Of a DNA stretch of 64,000 nucleotides, positions 32,644 to 40,799 are shown piece by piece (position 1 is the stretch's first letter; every line of letters starts with the position of its first letter). Source of the stretch: Avedoeria sp964651245 (GTDB lineage: Bacteria; Chloroflexota; Anaerolineae; Epilineales; Epilineaceae). Below the pieces are notes generated by a model. That model had not been told where the DNA came from. It was given only the letters and a program-made list of their open reading frames with translations, and made no database searches. The stretch spans positions 1 to 64,000 of the forward strand of contig CAZYVI010000008.1 of assembly GCA_964651245.1 (NCBI GenBank), given 5' to 3'. The translations under genes were made by a program, and so were the position numbers.

Positions 32644-34613
32644 CGCGCCGGCTGCGGGTCGCGTTCGTCGGGACGTACGACCGCGCGCCGCACGCCCGCA
32701 ACGCCATCGTCATCGAAGCGCTGCGGGCGGCGGGCGTCGACGTGGTCGAGCACCACGTGCCGCTGTGGCGCGATACCGACGCCAAGATCGCCGCCGCGCG
32801 CGCCGCGCCGCGTGACGCGGTGCGGCTCGCCCGGCGCGTGGCGTGCGCCTGGCGCGCGCTGGACGCGCGGTTGCGGCAGGCGCCGGCGTGCGATGTCGTC
32901 TGGGTCGGCGCGACCGGCCTCCTCGACGTGCCGGTGGCGTGCCGCTGGGCGCGGCGCCTTGATGTGCCGCTGATCTTCGACCCGCTCGTCTCGCTCGGCG
33001 AGACCGCCCGCGACCGCGGGTTGGCGGGGGCCGGCAGCGGGCGGCTGGCCCTGTTCGACCGGCTCGAGGCGCGGCTGCTCCGGTGGCCCGACCTCGTGGC
33101 CGTCGACACCGCGGCGCACGGTGCGGCCTGGGCGGACGAGGTCGGCCTGCCCGCCTGGCGGACGTTCGTGCTCGCCGTCGGCGCGCCGCGGCTGTTCCGC
33201 GACCGCACGCCACCGTACGCGCCGGGCGACGGGCGTCCGGTGCGCGTGGTGTACTTCGGGCAGTACATCCCGCTCCACGGCGTCGACGTGATGCTCGCGG
33301 CCGCCGATCGGCTGCGCGGACGGGCGATCGAGTTCGAGTTCATCGGCGAAGGCCAGATGCGGGCGGCAGCTGAGGCGACGGCCGATCGGCTCGGCCTGGC
33401 GCAGGTGCGGTTCGTGCCGCGGTGGCTGACCCCCGAGGCGCTCATCGACGACCACATCGCGTCGGCGGACATCTGTCTCGGCGCGTTCGGCGACCGCCCC
33501 AAGACGGCCCGCGTCGTGCCCTACAAGGTCTACGCATCGCTGGCCGCCGGTCGGGCCGTGGTCACCGGCGACACGCCGGCGCTGCGCGAGCGGCTCGTGC
33601 CGGGGATCGACGTCGCGACCGTGCCGTTGGGGGATCCCATGGCGCTGGCGCGCACGCTGGCCGATCTCGCCGACGACCCGGCGCGACGGGCCGCGCTGGC
33701 CGCCGCCGGCCAGGCGGCGTTCGAGCGCCTGTTCAGCCCGGAGCGGCTCGGCGCCGAGTTGCGCTCGCGGCTGGGCGACGCGGTGGCCGCGCATGCGGCC
33801 CAGCGGCGCGGCGTCGGCCCGCGCCAGCGCTGGCGGACAGCCCATTTGGCCGGCCTCGTGGCGAACAGCCTGCCCCCGGGGCCCGACGGCGGGCCGGGTC
33901 CGACCGTGCTCGACGTCGGCTGCGGCGACGGGGCGCTGTCGCTGGCGCTGGGCCGGGCGCGGCCGGCCTTCGGTGGGTCGGTCCTGGCGTTCGACACCCA
34001 GCTCGACCGCGCCCGCGCCGCGCGGGCGCGGGTGCGGTGGTCGGATCGACCGGCGGCCACCGCCGTCTTCGTGGCCGACGCCGCCGCGATCCCCCTTCCC
34101 TCAGCCTCGGTCGCGGCCGCGGCCAGCGGCGAGGTGCTCGAGCACCTCGCCGACGACGCCGCCGCGGCGCGCGAGGTCGCGCGCGTGCTGGCGCCGGGTG
34201 GCTCGCTGGCGGTGACGGTGCCGGCCGGCGCCGACCGCTACGGCGCGGCCGATCGCGCCGCCGGGCATCGGCGGCGCTACGACGCCGCGTCGCTCGACCG
34301 GCTCCTGGCCGAGGCCGGCCTGTGCCGCGAGCGACTGGCCGGCTGGGGGTTTCCGTTCGGGCGGGTCTATGACCGCCTCGTCCAGCGGCCGGCGCTGGCG
34401 CTCGCCGGCCGTCGGGCGGGCGGTCCGGCGCGCTGGATCCGCGCCGCGGCCGGCTGGGGCTGGCTCGACGCCGTCTGGCGCGGCCTGTTCGCCGTCGATG
34501 GGCGGTTGGCGGCGTGGGCGGGGTGCCGCGGCCGTCCGCTGCCCGGCAGCGGGCTCGACGCCGTCGCACGCAGGCCGGACGGACCGGGCCGGGGGAGTCC
34601 GCGGCCGGGCTAG
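32640..34613 (+). CDS. fusion of a GT4-type glycosyltransferase and a SAM methyltransferase
   Basis: 657 residues. Residues about 1-385 are a GT-B glycosyltransferase. The N-lobe opens R-V-A-F-V-G-T-Y-D-R-A, and the C-lobe has V-V-Y-F-G-Q-Y-I-P-L-H-G-V-D, F-I-G-E-G, and P-Y-K-V-Y-A-S-L-A-A-G-R-A-V-V, the usual donor-site segment. Residues about 415-570 are a class I methyltransferase (V-L-D-V-G-C-G-D-G-A-L, then S-G-E-V-L-E-H-L and L-A-P-G-G-S-L-A-V-T-V-P). The two parts follow each other without frameshift. GTG start coupled to the GT2 gene. The stop codon shares the CTAG at 34610-34613 with the convergent gene. It probably builds and methylates one glycan. Confidence 0.85.
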   Translation: MTRRLRVAFVGTYDRAPHARNAIVIEALRAAGVDVVEHHVPLWRDTDAKIAAARAAPRDAVRLARRVACAWRALDARLRQAPACDVVWVGATGLLDVPVACRWARRLDVPLIFDPLVSLGETARDRGLAGAGSGRLALFDRLEARLLRWPDLVAVDTAAHGAAWADEVGLPAWRTFVLAVGAPRLFRDRTPPYAPGDGRPVRVVYFGQYIPLHGVDVMLAAADRLRGRAIEFEFIGEGQMRAAAEATADRLGLAQVRFVPRWLTPEALIDDHIASADICLGAFGDRPKTARVVPYKVYASLAAGRAVVTGDTPALRERLVPGIDVATVPLGDPMALARTLADLADDPARRAALAAAGQAAFERLFSPERLGAELRSRLGDAVAAHAAQRRGVGPRQRWRTAHLAGLVANSLPPGPDGGPGPTVLDVGCGDGALSLALGRARPAFGGSVLAFDTQLDRARAARARVRWSDRPAATAVFVADAAAIPLPSASVAAAASGEVLEHLADDAAAAREVARVLAPGGSLAVTVPAGADRYGAADRAAGHRRRYDAASLDRLLAEAGLCRERLAGWGFPFGRVYDRLVQRPALALAGRRAGGPARWIRAAAGWGWLDAVWRGLFAVDGRLAAWAGCRGRPLPGSGLDAVARRPDGPGRGSPRPG

Positions 34614-35527
34614 CCGCCGGACAGCGTCAGGTAGAGGCCGTGTGTGCCGAGGTCGCCGCGCCCTTCGTCCTCGACCATCCGAGCGTAGAAGCGCTCGGCC
34701 AGCGCCAGTCCCGGCAGCTCGAGGTCGGCGCCGCGCGCCTCGTCGAGGGCGAGGCGCAGGTCCTTGAGGAAGTGCCGGGCGGCGAAGCCGGGCGCGAAGT
34801 CGCCGGCCACGGCGCGCGGGAAGAGGTGGGTCAGCGTCCAGCTGCCCGCCGCGCCGGCGCCGATCGACCGCAGTACGGTCGTCGGGTCGAGGCCCGTCGA
34901 CACGGCGAAGCGCAGGGCCTCGAGCGCGCCGAACATCGTTCCGGCGATGGCGATCTGGTTGCAGAGCTTGGCAAGCTGCCCGGCGCCGGCCGGCCCTTGG
35001 TGGACGATGAGCCGGCCCAGCGCGCCCAGGATCGGCTGGGCGCGCGCGAACGCGGCCGCCTCGCCGCCGACCATGATCGAGAGCGTCGCGTCGCGGGCGC
35101 CGACGTCGCCGCCGCTGACCGGGGCGTCGAGGGCGTCGAGGCCGCGCTCGACCGCCGCTGCCGCGATCCGCCGCGCCAGGGCCGGGGCGCTCGTCGTCAG
35201 GTCGATGAGCAGTGCGCCGGGCATCGCGGCGGCCAGGATGCCGCTCGGCGCGGCGTCGGTGCCGTCGCCGCGTCCGAAGTAGACGTCGCGCACGTCGGAC
35301 GGGTAGCCGACGATCGTAAGGACGGCCGCGGCGCCGTCCGCGGCCGCTGCCGGGTCGTCGGCCCAGCGCGCGCCGGCGTCGAGCAGCGGCGCGGCTCGGG
35401 CGGGGGTGCGGGTGTGGACGACGACGTCGGCCCCGGCCCGCACGAGGTGACCGGCCATCGACCGGCCCATGACGCCGGCGCCGACGAAGCCGATGCGCTG
35501 GCCGGCCAGCGGGCCCGGCGCCGCCAT
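34610..35527 (-). CDS. NAD(P)-dependent 3-hydroxyisobutyrate dehydrogenase family oxidoreductase
   Basis: 305 residues of the beta-hydroxyacid dehydrogenase family, which oxidises or reduces short 3-hydroxy acids or aldehydes (3-hydroxyisobutyrate, tartronate semialdehyde, succinic semialdehyde). Rossmann motif G-F-V-G-A-G-V-M-G-R-S-M is at residue 12. The substrate loop D-A-P-V-S-G-G-D-V-G-A and the catalytic lysine block G-Q-L-A-K-L-C-N-Q-I follow, with the late K-D-L-R-L-A-L motif. Family members with an Arg after the glycine motif often prefer NADPH; here the cofactor loop reads V-H-T-R-T-P, consistent with NADPH. One base separates its ATG from the PGK stop. It is the last gene of the glycolytic operon. 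Confidence 0.88.
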   Translation of the reverse strand: MAAPGPLAGQRIGFVGAGVMGRSMAGHLVRAGADVVVHTRTPARAAPLLDAGARWADDPAAAADGAAAVLTIVGYPSDVRDVYFGRGDGTDAAPSGILAAAMPGALLIDLTTSAPALARRIAAAAVERGLDALDAPVSGGDVGARDATLSIMVGGEAAAFARAQPILGALGRLIVHQGPAGAGQLAKLCNQIAIAGTMFGALEALRFAVSTGLDPTTVLRSIGAGAAGSWTLTHLFPRAVAGDFAPGFAARHFLKDLRLALDEARGADLELPGLALAERFYARMVEDEGRGDLGTHGLYLTLSGG

Positions 35528-35528
35528 G

Positions 35529-36713
35529 CTACTGGCCGAGCAGCGCCGCGACCGCCGGCAGCGTCTGTCCCTCGAGGAACTCGAGCGTCGCGCCGCCCCC
35601 GGTGCTGACCCAGCCAACGCGGTCCGCCAGCCCGGCGGCATGGACGGCCGCCGCGGAGTCGCCGCCGCCGACGACGACCCGGGCGTCGGACAGCGCCGCC
35701 AGCCGATGGGCCATGGCGAACGTGCCCGCGGCGAACGGCGGCAGCTCAAAGACGCCCATGGGCCCGTTCCAGACCACGGTCCGGGCGCCATCGAGGGCCG
35801 CGGCGAAGCGCTCAACGGAGGCGGGTCCGATGTCGAGCGCCCGCCAGCCGGCGTCGACGCCGTCGGTGACCGCGACGACCCGGCGGGCGGCGTCGGCGGC
35901 GAACGCGTCGGCGACGACGAGGTCGACCGGCAGGACGAGCTTGTCGCCGGCCGCGGCGGCGATCCGCGCCGCATCGGCCAGCGCGGCCGACTCGACGAGC
36001 GAGTCGCCCATCGCCACCCCGCGGGCGGCCAGGAACGTATTGGCCATACCGCCCCCGACGACGATCCGGTCGGCCAGCGGGACGAGGTGGTCGAGCACCG
36101 CCACCTTGTCGGACACCTTGGCGCCGCCGGTGACGATGACGAACGGCCGAGCCGGCGCGGCGACGACGGCGCCCAGCTCGGCCAGCTCGCGGGCCATCAG
36201 GCGCCCGGCGTACGCCGGCAGGTCGCGCGCGACGCCGACGACCGAGGCCGCGGCGCGGTGGGCGGTGCCGAACGCGTCGTTCACGTAGACGTCCGCCAGG
36301 GCGGCCAGGCTCTGGGCCAGCCGCGGGTCGTCGGACTCCTCGCCCGGGTCGAACCGGAGGTTCTCGAGCAGCATGACCTGGCCCGGCGCCAGGTGGCGCG
36401 CCGCCTCCTCGATCTCGGGACCGGTCACGGCGGACATCGTTCGGACCGGCCGGCCGAGCAGCGTGCCCAGCGCGGCGCCGACGGGCGCCATGCGCAGCGC
36501 GGGGTCGGGTCCCTTGGGGCGGCCGAGGTGGCTCATCAGGATGACCGCGGCGCCGCGGTCGAGCAGCTCGCGGATCGTCGGCAGGCTGGCGCGCAGGCGG
36601 GTGTCGTCGGCGACGGCACCGTCCTTGAGCGGGACGTTGAAGTCGACCCGGACCAGGACGCGCTTGCCCTCGGGGTCGAAGTCGTCCAGCGTCGGGAAGC
36701 GGGCCGCGCTCAT
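35529..36713 (-). CDS. pgk: phosphoglycerate kinase
   Basis: Transfers phosphate from 1,3-bisphosphoglycerate to ADP in glycolysis, or the reverse in gluconeogenesis. Full length at 394 residues. Signatures are R-V-L-V-R-V-D-F-N-V-P-L near residue 18, L-M-S-H-L-G-R-P-K-G near 60, L-L-E-N-L-R-F-D-P-G-E-E, V-N-D-A-F-G-T-A-H-R, V-T-G-G-A-K-V-S-D-K, and the nucleotide block V-V-G-G-G-D-S-A-A-A. The C-terminal W-V-S-T-G-G-G-A-T-L-E-F-L-E-G closes it. ATG overlaps the upstream TGA (ATGA). It follows the GAPDH pair, the classic gap-pgk order. Confidence 0.96.
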   Translation of the reverse strand: MSAARFPTLDDFDPEGKRVLVRVDFNVPLKDGAVADDTRLRASLPTIRELLDRGAAVILMSHLGRPKGPDPALRMAPVGAALGTLLGRPVRTMSAVTGPEIEEAARHLAPGQVMLLENLRFDPGEESDDPRLAQSLAALADVYVNDAFGTAHRAAASVVGVARDLPAYAGRLMARELAELGAVVAAPARPFVIVTGGAKVSDKVAVLDHLVPLADRIVVGGGMANTFLAARGVAMGDSLVESAALADAARIAAAAGDKLVLPVDLVVADAFAADAARRVVAVTDGVDAGWRALDIGPASVERFAAALDGARTVVWNGPMGVFELPPFAAGTFAMAHRLAALSDARVVVGGGDSAAAVHAAGLADRVGWVSTGGGATLEFLEGQTLPAVAALLGQ

Positions 36714-37759
36714 GCGGTCGTCCCGTTGCGCGCCGCGCCGGCGGTGCGGGCGGCGATGTGGGCGACGACGTCGGCGACGCGGTTCGAGTAGCCGTACTCG
36801 TTGTCGTACCAGGCGCTGACCTTGGCCAGCGGGCCGATCGCCATCGTGAACGGCGCGTCGACGATGGCCGAGTTCGGGTTGCCCCGGAAGTCGGTCGAGA
36901 CGAGCGGAGCGTCGGAGACGGCGAGCACCCGGCCGAGCGGACCGCGCGCGGCGGCGCGGAAGGCGTCGTTGATCGCCTCGACGGCCACCGGCGCCTCGAA
37001 CTGCGCCGTGACCTCGAGGAACGAAACCGTCGGCACCGGAACCCGGACGGCGTAGCCGCTGACCTTGCCGGCCACCTCCGGCAGCACCTGGGCCACGGCC
37101 TTGGCGGCGCGGGTCGTCGTCGGGACGATGCTGGTCGGCGCCGAGCGCGCCCGGCGCAGGTCGCGGTCGGTGGCGTCGACGAGCTTTTGGGCGTTCGTGT
37201 AGGCGCGGACGGCGGTCAGCATGGCGTTCTTGAGGGGGAAGTCGCGGTTGAGCACCTTGAGCACCGGAGCGAGGGCGTTCGTCGTGTCCGAGCCCGACGA
37301 GACGATGGCGTGGGCGGACGGGTCGAAGTCGTCCTCGTTGACGCCGAAGATCACGGTGCAGTCGGCGTCGTCGCTGGGGGCGGTGATCACGACGTGGCGA
37401 GCGCCGGCCTCGAGGTGGCCGCGCGCCTCGGCGCCCCGCTCGTAGCGGCCCGAGGCCTCGATGACGATGTCGACGCCGTGGGCGCGCCACGGCAGGCCGG
37501 CCAAGGTGTCGGCGGCCACCAGCGGGATGCGCGCGTCGCCCACGTGCAGGCTGTGGTCGCGGACCTCGACCGTCGGGCCGAAGCGGCCGTAGTTCGAGTC
37601 GTACTGCAGCAAGTGCGCCGCGGCGCTGGCGTCCTCGAGGTCGGCCAAGCCGATCGCGGCGACCTCGATCTGATCGCGGTGCCGCTCCCAGATGGCCTTG
37701 AACGCCTGGCGGCCGGTGCGGCCGAAGCCGTTGATCGCGACGTGTGCCTTCGTGGTCAT
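36710..37759 (-). CDS. GAPDH-family paralogue lacking the catalytic Cys and His
   Basis: 349 residues, clearly homologous over its whole length to type I glyceraldehyde-3-phosphate dehydrogenase. It has A-I-N-G-F-G-R-T-G-R at the start, Y-D-S-N-Y-G-R-F, V-I-F-G-V-N-E-D-D-F, and W-Y-D-N-E-Y-G-Y-S-N-R at the end. But the active-site S-x-A-S-C-T-T-N is S-S-G-S-D-T-T-N, with Asp158 for the nucleophilic Cys. The catalytic His in H-A-Y-T is Arg185 (V-R-A-Y-T-N). The phosphate-binding T-x-T-G is T-T-T-R. The NAD-binding elements remain, so a regulatory or scaffolding role, or a non-redox activity, is possible. ATGA overlaps on both sides put it firmly between gap and pgk. No frameshift, so this is not decay by indel. 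Confidence 0.9.
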   Translation of the reverse strand: MTTKAHVAINGFGRTGRQAFKAIWERHRDQIEVAAIGLADLEDASAAAHLLQYDSNYGRFGPTVEVRDHSLHVGDARIPLVAADTLAGLPWRAHGVDIVIEASGRYERGAEARGHLEAGARHVVITAPSDDADCTVIFGVNEDDFDPSAHAIVSSGSDTTNALAPVLKVLNRDFPLKNAMLTAVRAYTNAQKLVDATDRDLRRARSAPTSIVPTTTRAAKAVAQVLPEVAGKVSGYAVRVPVPTVSFLEVTAQFEAPVAVEAINDAFRAAARGPLGRVLAVSDAPLVSTDFRGNPNSAIVDAPFTMAIGPLAKVSAWYDNEYGYSNRVADVVAHIAARTAGAARNGTTA

Positions 37760-38871
37760 GCGACGACCTCCGTCTGGGCCAGGGCCGCCCTCGGCGCGCG
37801 CGCGATCATGTCGGCGCGGACGTCGTCGTGGGAGCGGCCCTTGGCGCGCTGGGTGATGTAGAACGCCATGTCGGCGACGCGGCAGCTGTAGCCCCACTCG
37901 TTGTCGTACCACACCACCGTCTTCACGAGGTCGCCCTGGAGCAGCGTGGCCGGGGCGTCGACGATGCTCGAGCGCGGGTCGCCGGTGAAGTCGATGCTCA
38001 CCAGCGGGACGTCGACGACGCCGATCACGTCGCGCTGCTCGCCGGCGGCGGCCTGGCGCAGGGCGTCGTTGACGGCGTCGATGCTCGTCGGTGGGCGCTC
38101 GACGAGGGCGGTGAAGTCGGCCAGGCTGACGGTGGGGGTCGGGACGCGCAGCGCCGAGCCGTGGAAGCGTCCGGCCAGGGCCGGGATGACCTCGCCCACG
38201 GCCTTGGCCGCGCCGGTGGTGGTCGGCACGATGTTGAGCGCCGCGCCGCGGCTGCGGCGGGGGTCCTTGCCGGCGTGGTCGAGCAGGACCTGCGACGAGG
38301 TGTAGGCGTGGATCGTCGAGACCAGGGCGTGCTGGATGCCGAACCGCTCGTAGATGACCTTGGCCACCGGCGCCAGGGCGTTCGTGGTGCAGCTGGCGTT
38401 CGACACGATCTTGTGCGCCTCGGGGTCGAACGTCGCCTCGTTGACGCCGCGAACGATCGTCACGTCGGGCTTCTTCGCGGGTTGGGTCACCAGGACGCGC
38501 TTGCCGCCGGCCAGCAGGTGGAGCCGGTTCTGCTCGCGCGTCTTGAAGTAGCCGGTGGCCTCGATGACGAGATCGACGTCCCAGCGCTTCCACTCCGGCA
38601 CCGGGCCGTAGGGGTTGCGGCCGACGACGTCGAACACCTGGTCGTCGACGCGGATCGCGTTCGTGCGGCCCTCGACGACGGCTTGAATGTCGGCGTCGAA
38701 CACGCCGTAGACGCTGTCGTGCTTGAGCAGCATGGCGCGGTGCTCGGTGATGTGGGGGTCGGTGATGCCCGCGACGGTGATCTCGAGCGCGTCCCAGTAC
38801 CGTTCGTGGATGGCCTTGACGAGCTGCCGTCCGATCCGGCCGAAGCCGTTGATGGCGATCCGGGTCCGCAT
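37756..38871 (-). CDS. gap: type I glyceraldehyde-3-phosphate dehydrogenase
   Basis: Oxidises glyceraldehyde-3-phosphate to 1,3-bisphosphoglycerate with NAD(P). 371 residues: A-I-N-G-F-G-R-I-G-R at the start, the active site S-N-A-S-C-T-T-N (Cys161), the catalytic His188 in T-I-H-A-Y-T, P-T-T-T-G-A-A-K-A-V, and W-Y-D-N-E-W-G-Y-S at the end. A C-terminal extension of about 28 residues after the normal end is unusual. ATG 38871 is chosen because AGGAGG sits 9 nt upstream; GTG 38880 overlaps the previous stop and is an alternative. Cofactor choice is not decided by the visible residues. Confidence 0.95.
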   Translation of the reverse strand: MRTRIAINGFGRIGRQLVKAIHERYWDALEITVAGITDPHITEHRAMLLKHDSVYGVFDADIQAVVEGRTNAIRVDDQVFDVVGRNPYGPVPEWKRWDVDLVIEATGYFKTREQNRLHLLAGGKRVLVTQPAKKPDVTIVRGVNEATFDPEAHKIVSNASCTTNALAPVAKVIYERFGIQHALVSTIHAYTSSQVLLDHAGKDPRRSRGAALNIVPTTTGAAKAVGEVIPALAGRFHGSALRVPTPTVSLADFTALVERPPTSIDAVNDALRQAAAGEQRDVIGVVDVPLVSIDFTGDPRSSIVDAPATLLQGDLVKTVVWYDNEWGYSCRVADMAFYITQRAKGRSHDDVRADMIARAPRAALAQTEVVA

Positions 38872-38876
38872 GTCGT

Positions 38877-40718
38877 TCACCCTCCTGCCGTGGCCGGTCC
38901 GCCGCGCGGCCGCGCGGCCGCGCCGACCGGCGGTTGCGCGGTCGCATGGTCGAGTACGCCCCAATCGGCGGCGGCGCGCCGGTCGCCGCCGCTGATCACC
39001 CACACCGGCTGGCGAACCGCGCCGCGCACGAGCGGCACGCGCGCGCCGGTCGCCGGATCGACGAGCGCCAGGCCGTCGGCATCGGCCACGGCCACGGTGC
39101 GTCCGTCGGGCGCCCAGGCGAGGTCGGCGTCGGGCGGCACGTCGATCGGCGCGCCCACCACGTCGGCGCGCACCGTGTCCGATGCCAGGTCGACCATCGC
39201 CAGGACCGAGCCGGCGCCACGCTCGACGAGGACGAGCGCCTGGCGGTCGGAGCGCACCAGCGCGGCCGACACCCGCGTCGGCGCGTCGATGACCGGCGAG
39301 ATCGTCAGCGGATCGGCCACGGTGACGAAGCGCAGCCCGGCACCGGCCGACCAGAGCACGTTGCGATCGGCCAACCAGCCGGCCGGCTGTCCGAGGCCCG
39401 CACCGAGCGCGACGACCCGCTCCGCGCCGGTCTCGACGTCGATGAGGCCGATTGCCCCGTCGTCGAAGCCGACGAGCAGCCACTGGCCGTCGCGCGAGAA
39501 GCCCAGCGGTGCGCCGCCGCCGGCGCCGAGGTCGCGCTCGACATAGCTCACCACGTCGAACACGCGGAGTTGGGCGCCGGCCCGATAGGCCAGCAGGTGG
39601 CCGTCGCGCGACCAGACCGGTCCTCGAAGGTCGTCATGCCCGCGGTCGTCCTCGCCGTCGTGGCCCGGGTCGACGAGCGAGCGGATGCCGCCCGTCGGCG
39701 CCAGCACCGAGATCGCGCCGCCGCGTCGGCGGGCGATGAAGCCGAGCGTCGACACCGCGAACGCGTCCGTCGCCTCGCCGGGCCCGTCGATCGCCTCCGG
39801 CGCCTCGCCGCTGGCCGGCAACCGCCACAGCCGCGCCGGCCGCCCGCCCAGATAGTACAGATCGGCGGGCAAAACGGCGAGCGTGGCGGGTGCGTCGCCG
39901 GCATCCGCCACGCTCGGCGACGTGTGCGCCGTCGGCGGCGCCGCGGCCGTGGCGGCGGGCCGAGTGCGCACGGCCGCGGCAGAGTCGGCCAGCGCCGCGG
40001 CGCTCGCAACGCCGGCGGTGGCAGAGGCGATCGCGGTCGGGCGCCGGGGAGGCCGAGGCGCAGACGGGCGGGGTGGACCCGTCCTGTCCGGCGCGCCGGC
40101 CGCGGCCTCCGTCGCATCGCGGCCGCCCCGTGCGATCCGCTCCGGCGTCGGGCGCTCGTCGGGCGTCGCGATCACGATCGTCGGTCCCGGGTTGGCCGCC
40201 AAGGGCGCGGCGGTCGGCGTCGGGCCGCGGGCCAGGACCTGCATCGAGCGGCTGGGCGCCACCGGCCGGGCCAGCAGGCGCGCCGTGGCGCGGTAGCTGC
40301 CCGCCGCGGCGTAGGTGTGGGTCGTGACGAACGTCGTCTGCACCGTGTCGGCGCAGTCCGCCGCCGGCGGCAGCAGCTGGACGTTGTCGTCGCCCAAAGC
40401 GAAGGCGGCCGTGGCGCACCGGAACCGGTCGGGGTCGTCGTCGATGCCCTCGAGGCGGGCGGTCAGCGCGACGGTGAGCGGCGCATCGCCGACGCGCGGC
40501 TCGATACCCAGCACCAGCTGCGGCCCGCCCGACGATCCGTCGTCGGCGCGGTCGGCCCGCGGGCCGGCCGGCCGAGGCTCGCCGATCGTCGCGGCCTCGC
40601 CGGCGGCGGGTCGCCGCTCGCCCGGCCCGCAGCCGGCGGCGACGGCCGCGACGGCGAGCGCCGCCGGCAGCAGCGCGCGACGGGCGCGACGGTGCGCGCC
40701 GGCAGCGGGGGACTTCAC
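38877..40718 (-). CDS. lipoprotein with a PKD-like domain and a TolB/WD40-like beta-propeller
   Basis: 613 residues. Basic n-region, hydrophobic core and a lipobox A-A-G-C near residue 30. Residues about 65-165 read like a PKD/Ig domain (A-F-A-L-G-D-D, then T-H-T-Y-A-A-A-G-S-Y-R-A-T-A). A Pro/Thr/Ala linker of about 110 residues follows. The C-terminal half is a beta-propeller with W-S-R-D-G-H-L-L-A-Y, F-S-R-D-G-Q-W-L-L-V and W-A-P-D-G-R-T-V-A-V blade motifs. Start is GTG 40718 with TATACT only 7 nt upstream, suggesting a leaderless message. It is the first gene of the gap-pgk operon, an odd place for a secreted protein. No enzymatic motif. Confidence 0.8.
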   Translation of the reverse strand: MKSPAAGAHRRARRALLPAALAVAAVAAGCGPGERRPAAGEAATIGEPRPAGPRADRADDGSSGGPQLVLGIEPRVGDAPLTVALTARLEGIDDDPDRFRCATAAFALGDDNVQLLPPAADCADTVQTTFVTTHTYAAAGSYRATARLLARPVAPSRSMQVLARGPTPTAAPLAANPGPTIVIATPDERPTPERIARGGRDATEAAAGAPDRTGPPRPSAPRPPRRPTAIASATAGVASAAALADSAAAVRTRPAATAAAPPTAHTSPSVADAGDAPATLAVLPADLYYLGGRPARLWRLPASGEAPEAIDGPGEATDAFAVSTLGFIARRRGGAISVLAPTGGIRSLVDPGHDGEDDRGHDDLRGPVWSRDGHLLAYRAGAQLRVFDVVSYVERDLGAGGGAPLGFSRDGQWLLVGFDDGAIGLIDVETGAERVVALGAGLGQPAGWLADRNVLWSAGAGLRFVTVADPLTISPVIDAPTRVSAALVRSDRQALVLVERGAGSVLAMVDLASDTVRADVVGAPIDVPPDADLAWAPDGRTVAVADADGLALVDPATGARVPLVRGAVRQPVWVISGGDRRAAADWGVLDHATAQPPVGAAARPRGGPATAGG

Positions 40719-40725
40719 GGTCGGC

Positions 40726-40731
40726 AGTATA
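40726..40731 (-). promoter_or_regulatory. -10 element giving a probably leaderless mRNA
   Basis: A perfect minus-strand TATACT ends 7 nt before the GTG start at 40718, so transcription would begin at or next to the start codon. No convincing -35 hexamer is seen. Confidence 0.4.
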
Positions 40732-40799
40732 CAACCGCGAAGGTGGCCGGCCGGGTCGCGGACGGAGGGGGTGCCGGCATGCGGCGAGCGGCTGGCCTG

